Below are positions 5,427 to 6,215 of a stretch of DNA of 6,215 nucleotides, in pieces. Under the pieces are notes generated by a model. It was not told where the DNA came from, ran no database searches, and was given only the letters and a program-made list of their open reading frames with translations. Position numbers and translations under genes: made by a program. The DNA is from Nitrosopumilaceae archaeon (GTDB lineage: Archaea; Thermoproteota; Nitrososphaeria; Nitrososphaerales; Nitrosopumilaceae): the NCBI GenBank assembly GCA_013330055.1, contig DUJB01000084.1, positions 1 through 6,215 on the forward strand. Direction: 5' to 3'. Numbering within the stretch: position 1 is the stretch's first letter; each line of letters opens with the position of its first letter.

Positions 5427-6071
5427 ATGAAGTCTAGAAAATATCTCACTCTTGGAATTGGAGTTGCGGCTATAATTGCTGTAATAATATTTGTAATATC
5501 ATATAACGGAAAATCTGAAACACCAAAAGTAGATTCACTGTCATTAGATTTCACTTATGACGAAGCTAATTCTGTTTTGAAACAAAGTTTACAGTCACAA
5601 GGAATCACAATGTCGTCTCCACTTAGATTCCTAAAACAACAAGACATAGAAAAATGGTGTAAATTCTTTAGCGATCCAGAAAAGCAAAAACTTGTAGAAT
5701 ATTGCACGTCTACAGAAATAAAAGATCCAAATGGAAACTTTTTTGGCAATATTCACATGATAGGTTCTCCCGATGCGCCAAAATTAGTTCTAGTTGTACT
5801 GCAATCGAATCCTGCGTTAGACAATATGAATCAAATAAAGACTGTTTTTGGAACAGTCACAAAAGAACTCGTGTGTGATTGTTGGGATGATATTAAACCT
5901 GATGGATATGGAGCGGTTGAAAATTGGATTGACGCTTTGCGTGATTTTCATATCAGTGGGAGCAAATCCCATAGCGAGTCAAAATCCATCTCACTTGCAT
6001 CAAAACACATGCAAATTCAGTTAACAACTACAAAAGAAGGATATGTGTGGGAGATGCTAATAGCTAGATGA
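5427..6071 (+). CDS. Single-pass membrane protein with extracytoplasmic domain, function unknown
   Basis: Not recognised. The 214 residues begin with a basic MKSRK stretch followed by one hydrophobic helix (about 7-26), giving an N-in signal-anchor or an uncleaved signal, then a soluble domain outside the cell. That domain has four cysteines: Cys78 (IEKWC), Cys93 (VEYC), and the pair Cys150/Cys152 in VCDCWDD. Two disulfides or a metal site are possible. The stretch PKLVLVVLQSNPALD (118-132) looks like a core beta strand and loop, and a Ser/Lys-rich segment (177-188) precedes the final strands. There is no lipobox and no PEFG-CTERM tail. It has its own promoter, is divergent from hom, and the next gene starts 82 bases on. 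Codon use looks like that of its neighbours. Reality as a gene is well supported by promoter, topology and length. Confidence 0.7.
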   Translation: MKSRKYLTLGIGVAAIIAVIIFVISYNGKSETPKVDSLSLDFTYDEANSVLKQSLQSQGITMSSPLRFLKQQDIEKWCKFFSDPEKQKLVEYCTSTEIKDPNGNFFGNIHMIGSPDAPKLVLVVLQSNPALDNMNQIKTVFGTVTKELVCDCWDDIKPDGYGAVENWIDALRDFHISGSKSHSESKSISLASKHMQIQLTTTKEGYVWEMLIAR

Positions 6072-6080
6072 TGTGGAAAA

Positions 6081-6147
6081 TATATTGCTGTATTAACAGG
6101 TCCATTAAGGTTGACGTAACGATTAATCCGTAGATGTTTGCCTGGTG
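6081..6147 (+). promoter_or_regulatory. Putative promoter and ribosome-binding site for the right-edge gene
   Basis: TATATT (6081-6086), within the AT-rich AAAATATATTG, could place a transcript start near 6109-6111, giving a leader of about 45 bases. GGTG at 6144-6147 matches the archaeal Shine-Dalgarno core and ends 6 bases before the TTG at 6154. Unlike the other genes here, this one would have a leadered, ribosome-binding-site-dependent message. Confidence 0.35.
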
Positions 6148-6153
6148 TATGTA

Positions 6154-6215
6154 TTGTTAGATCTATGGTTATTGCTGTTAGGTTTTGCAGCAGGTGTCCT
6201 TGGTTCCATGATAGG
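6154..6215 (+). CDS. TauE/SafE-type membrane transporter, N-terminus only (partial)
   Basis: The open frame runs off the right edge. From TTG 6154 it reads LDLWLLLLGFAAGVLGSMIG, a hydrophobic first helix with the Gly-rich G-F-A-A-G-V-L-G-S-M-I-G pattern typical of the first repeat of sulfite exporter TauE/SafE family permeases, where a G-x-G-G-G run usually follows. Family members export or import sulfur-containing or organic anions; the substrate is unknown. The frame has a TAA at 6124-6126, so the start lies after that. TTG 6154 is preferred because of the GGTG 6 bases upstream; GTG 6145 is the alternative. Only 20 codons are visible, so the family call rests on a short motif. Confidence 0.5.
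   Translation, partial: MLDLWLLLLGFAAGVLGSMI

Overview
The window looks like chromosomal DNA of an ammonia-oxidising archaeon (Nitrososphaerota, formerly Thaumarchaeota), probably from the Nitrosopumilus/Nitrosarchaeum/Nitrosotenuis side. The support is AT-rich, densely packed genes, a 20S proteasome beta-type subunit, an archaeal PUA-domain RNA-binding protein, a secreted protein ending in the PEFG-CTERM sorting signal that is characteristic of this phylum, and TATA-type boxes about 26 bases before several start codons. The genus is inferred from general resemblance and was not tested.

Layout from left to right: a 149-base non-coding edge; a plus-strand pair encoding a stand-alone ADP-dependent NAD(P)HX dehydratase (nnrD) and an M20 metallopeptidase; a proteasome beta-family subunit (psmB) with its own promoter inside a 36-base gap; a secreted, C-terminally anchored PEFG-CTERM protein; then, in reverse orientation and abutting it with no gap, a minus-strand pair of homoserine dehydrogenase (hom) and a PUA-domain protein whose start overlaps the hom stop. 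A 94-base divergent intergenic region carries two back-to-back TATA boxes. It leads to a plus-strand single-pass membrane protein of unknown function and, at the right edge, the first 20 codons of a probable TauE/SafE-type membrane transporter.

Most genes are housekeeping: cofactor repair, peptide turnover, protein degradation, threonine/methionine precursor synthesis and an RNA-binding factor. Two encode envelope proteins. I see no mobile element, CRISPR array, tRNA, rRNA or obvious defence system. The points most worth a second look are the proteasome beta subunit, which has Ala where the catalytic Thr1 should be while keeping most of the rest of the active site; a perfect 16-bp inverted repeat inside the signal-peptide region of the PEFG-CTERM gene; the zero-gap convergent junction in which each gene's T-tract lies inside the other's coding sequence; and the repeated use of TTG starts, two of them placed exactly where a leaderless transcript would begin.
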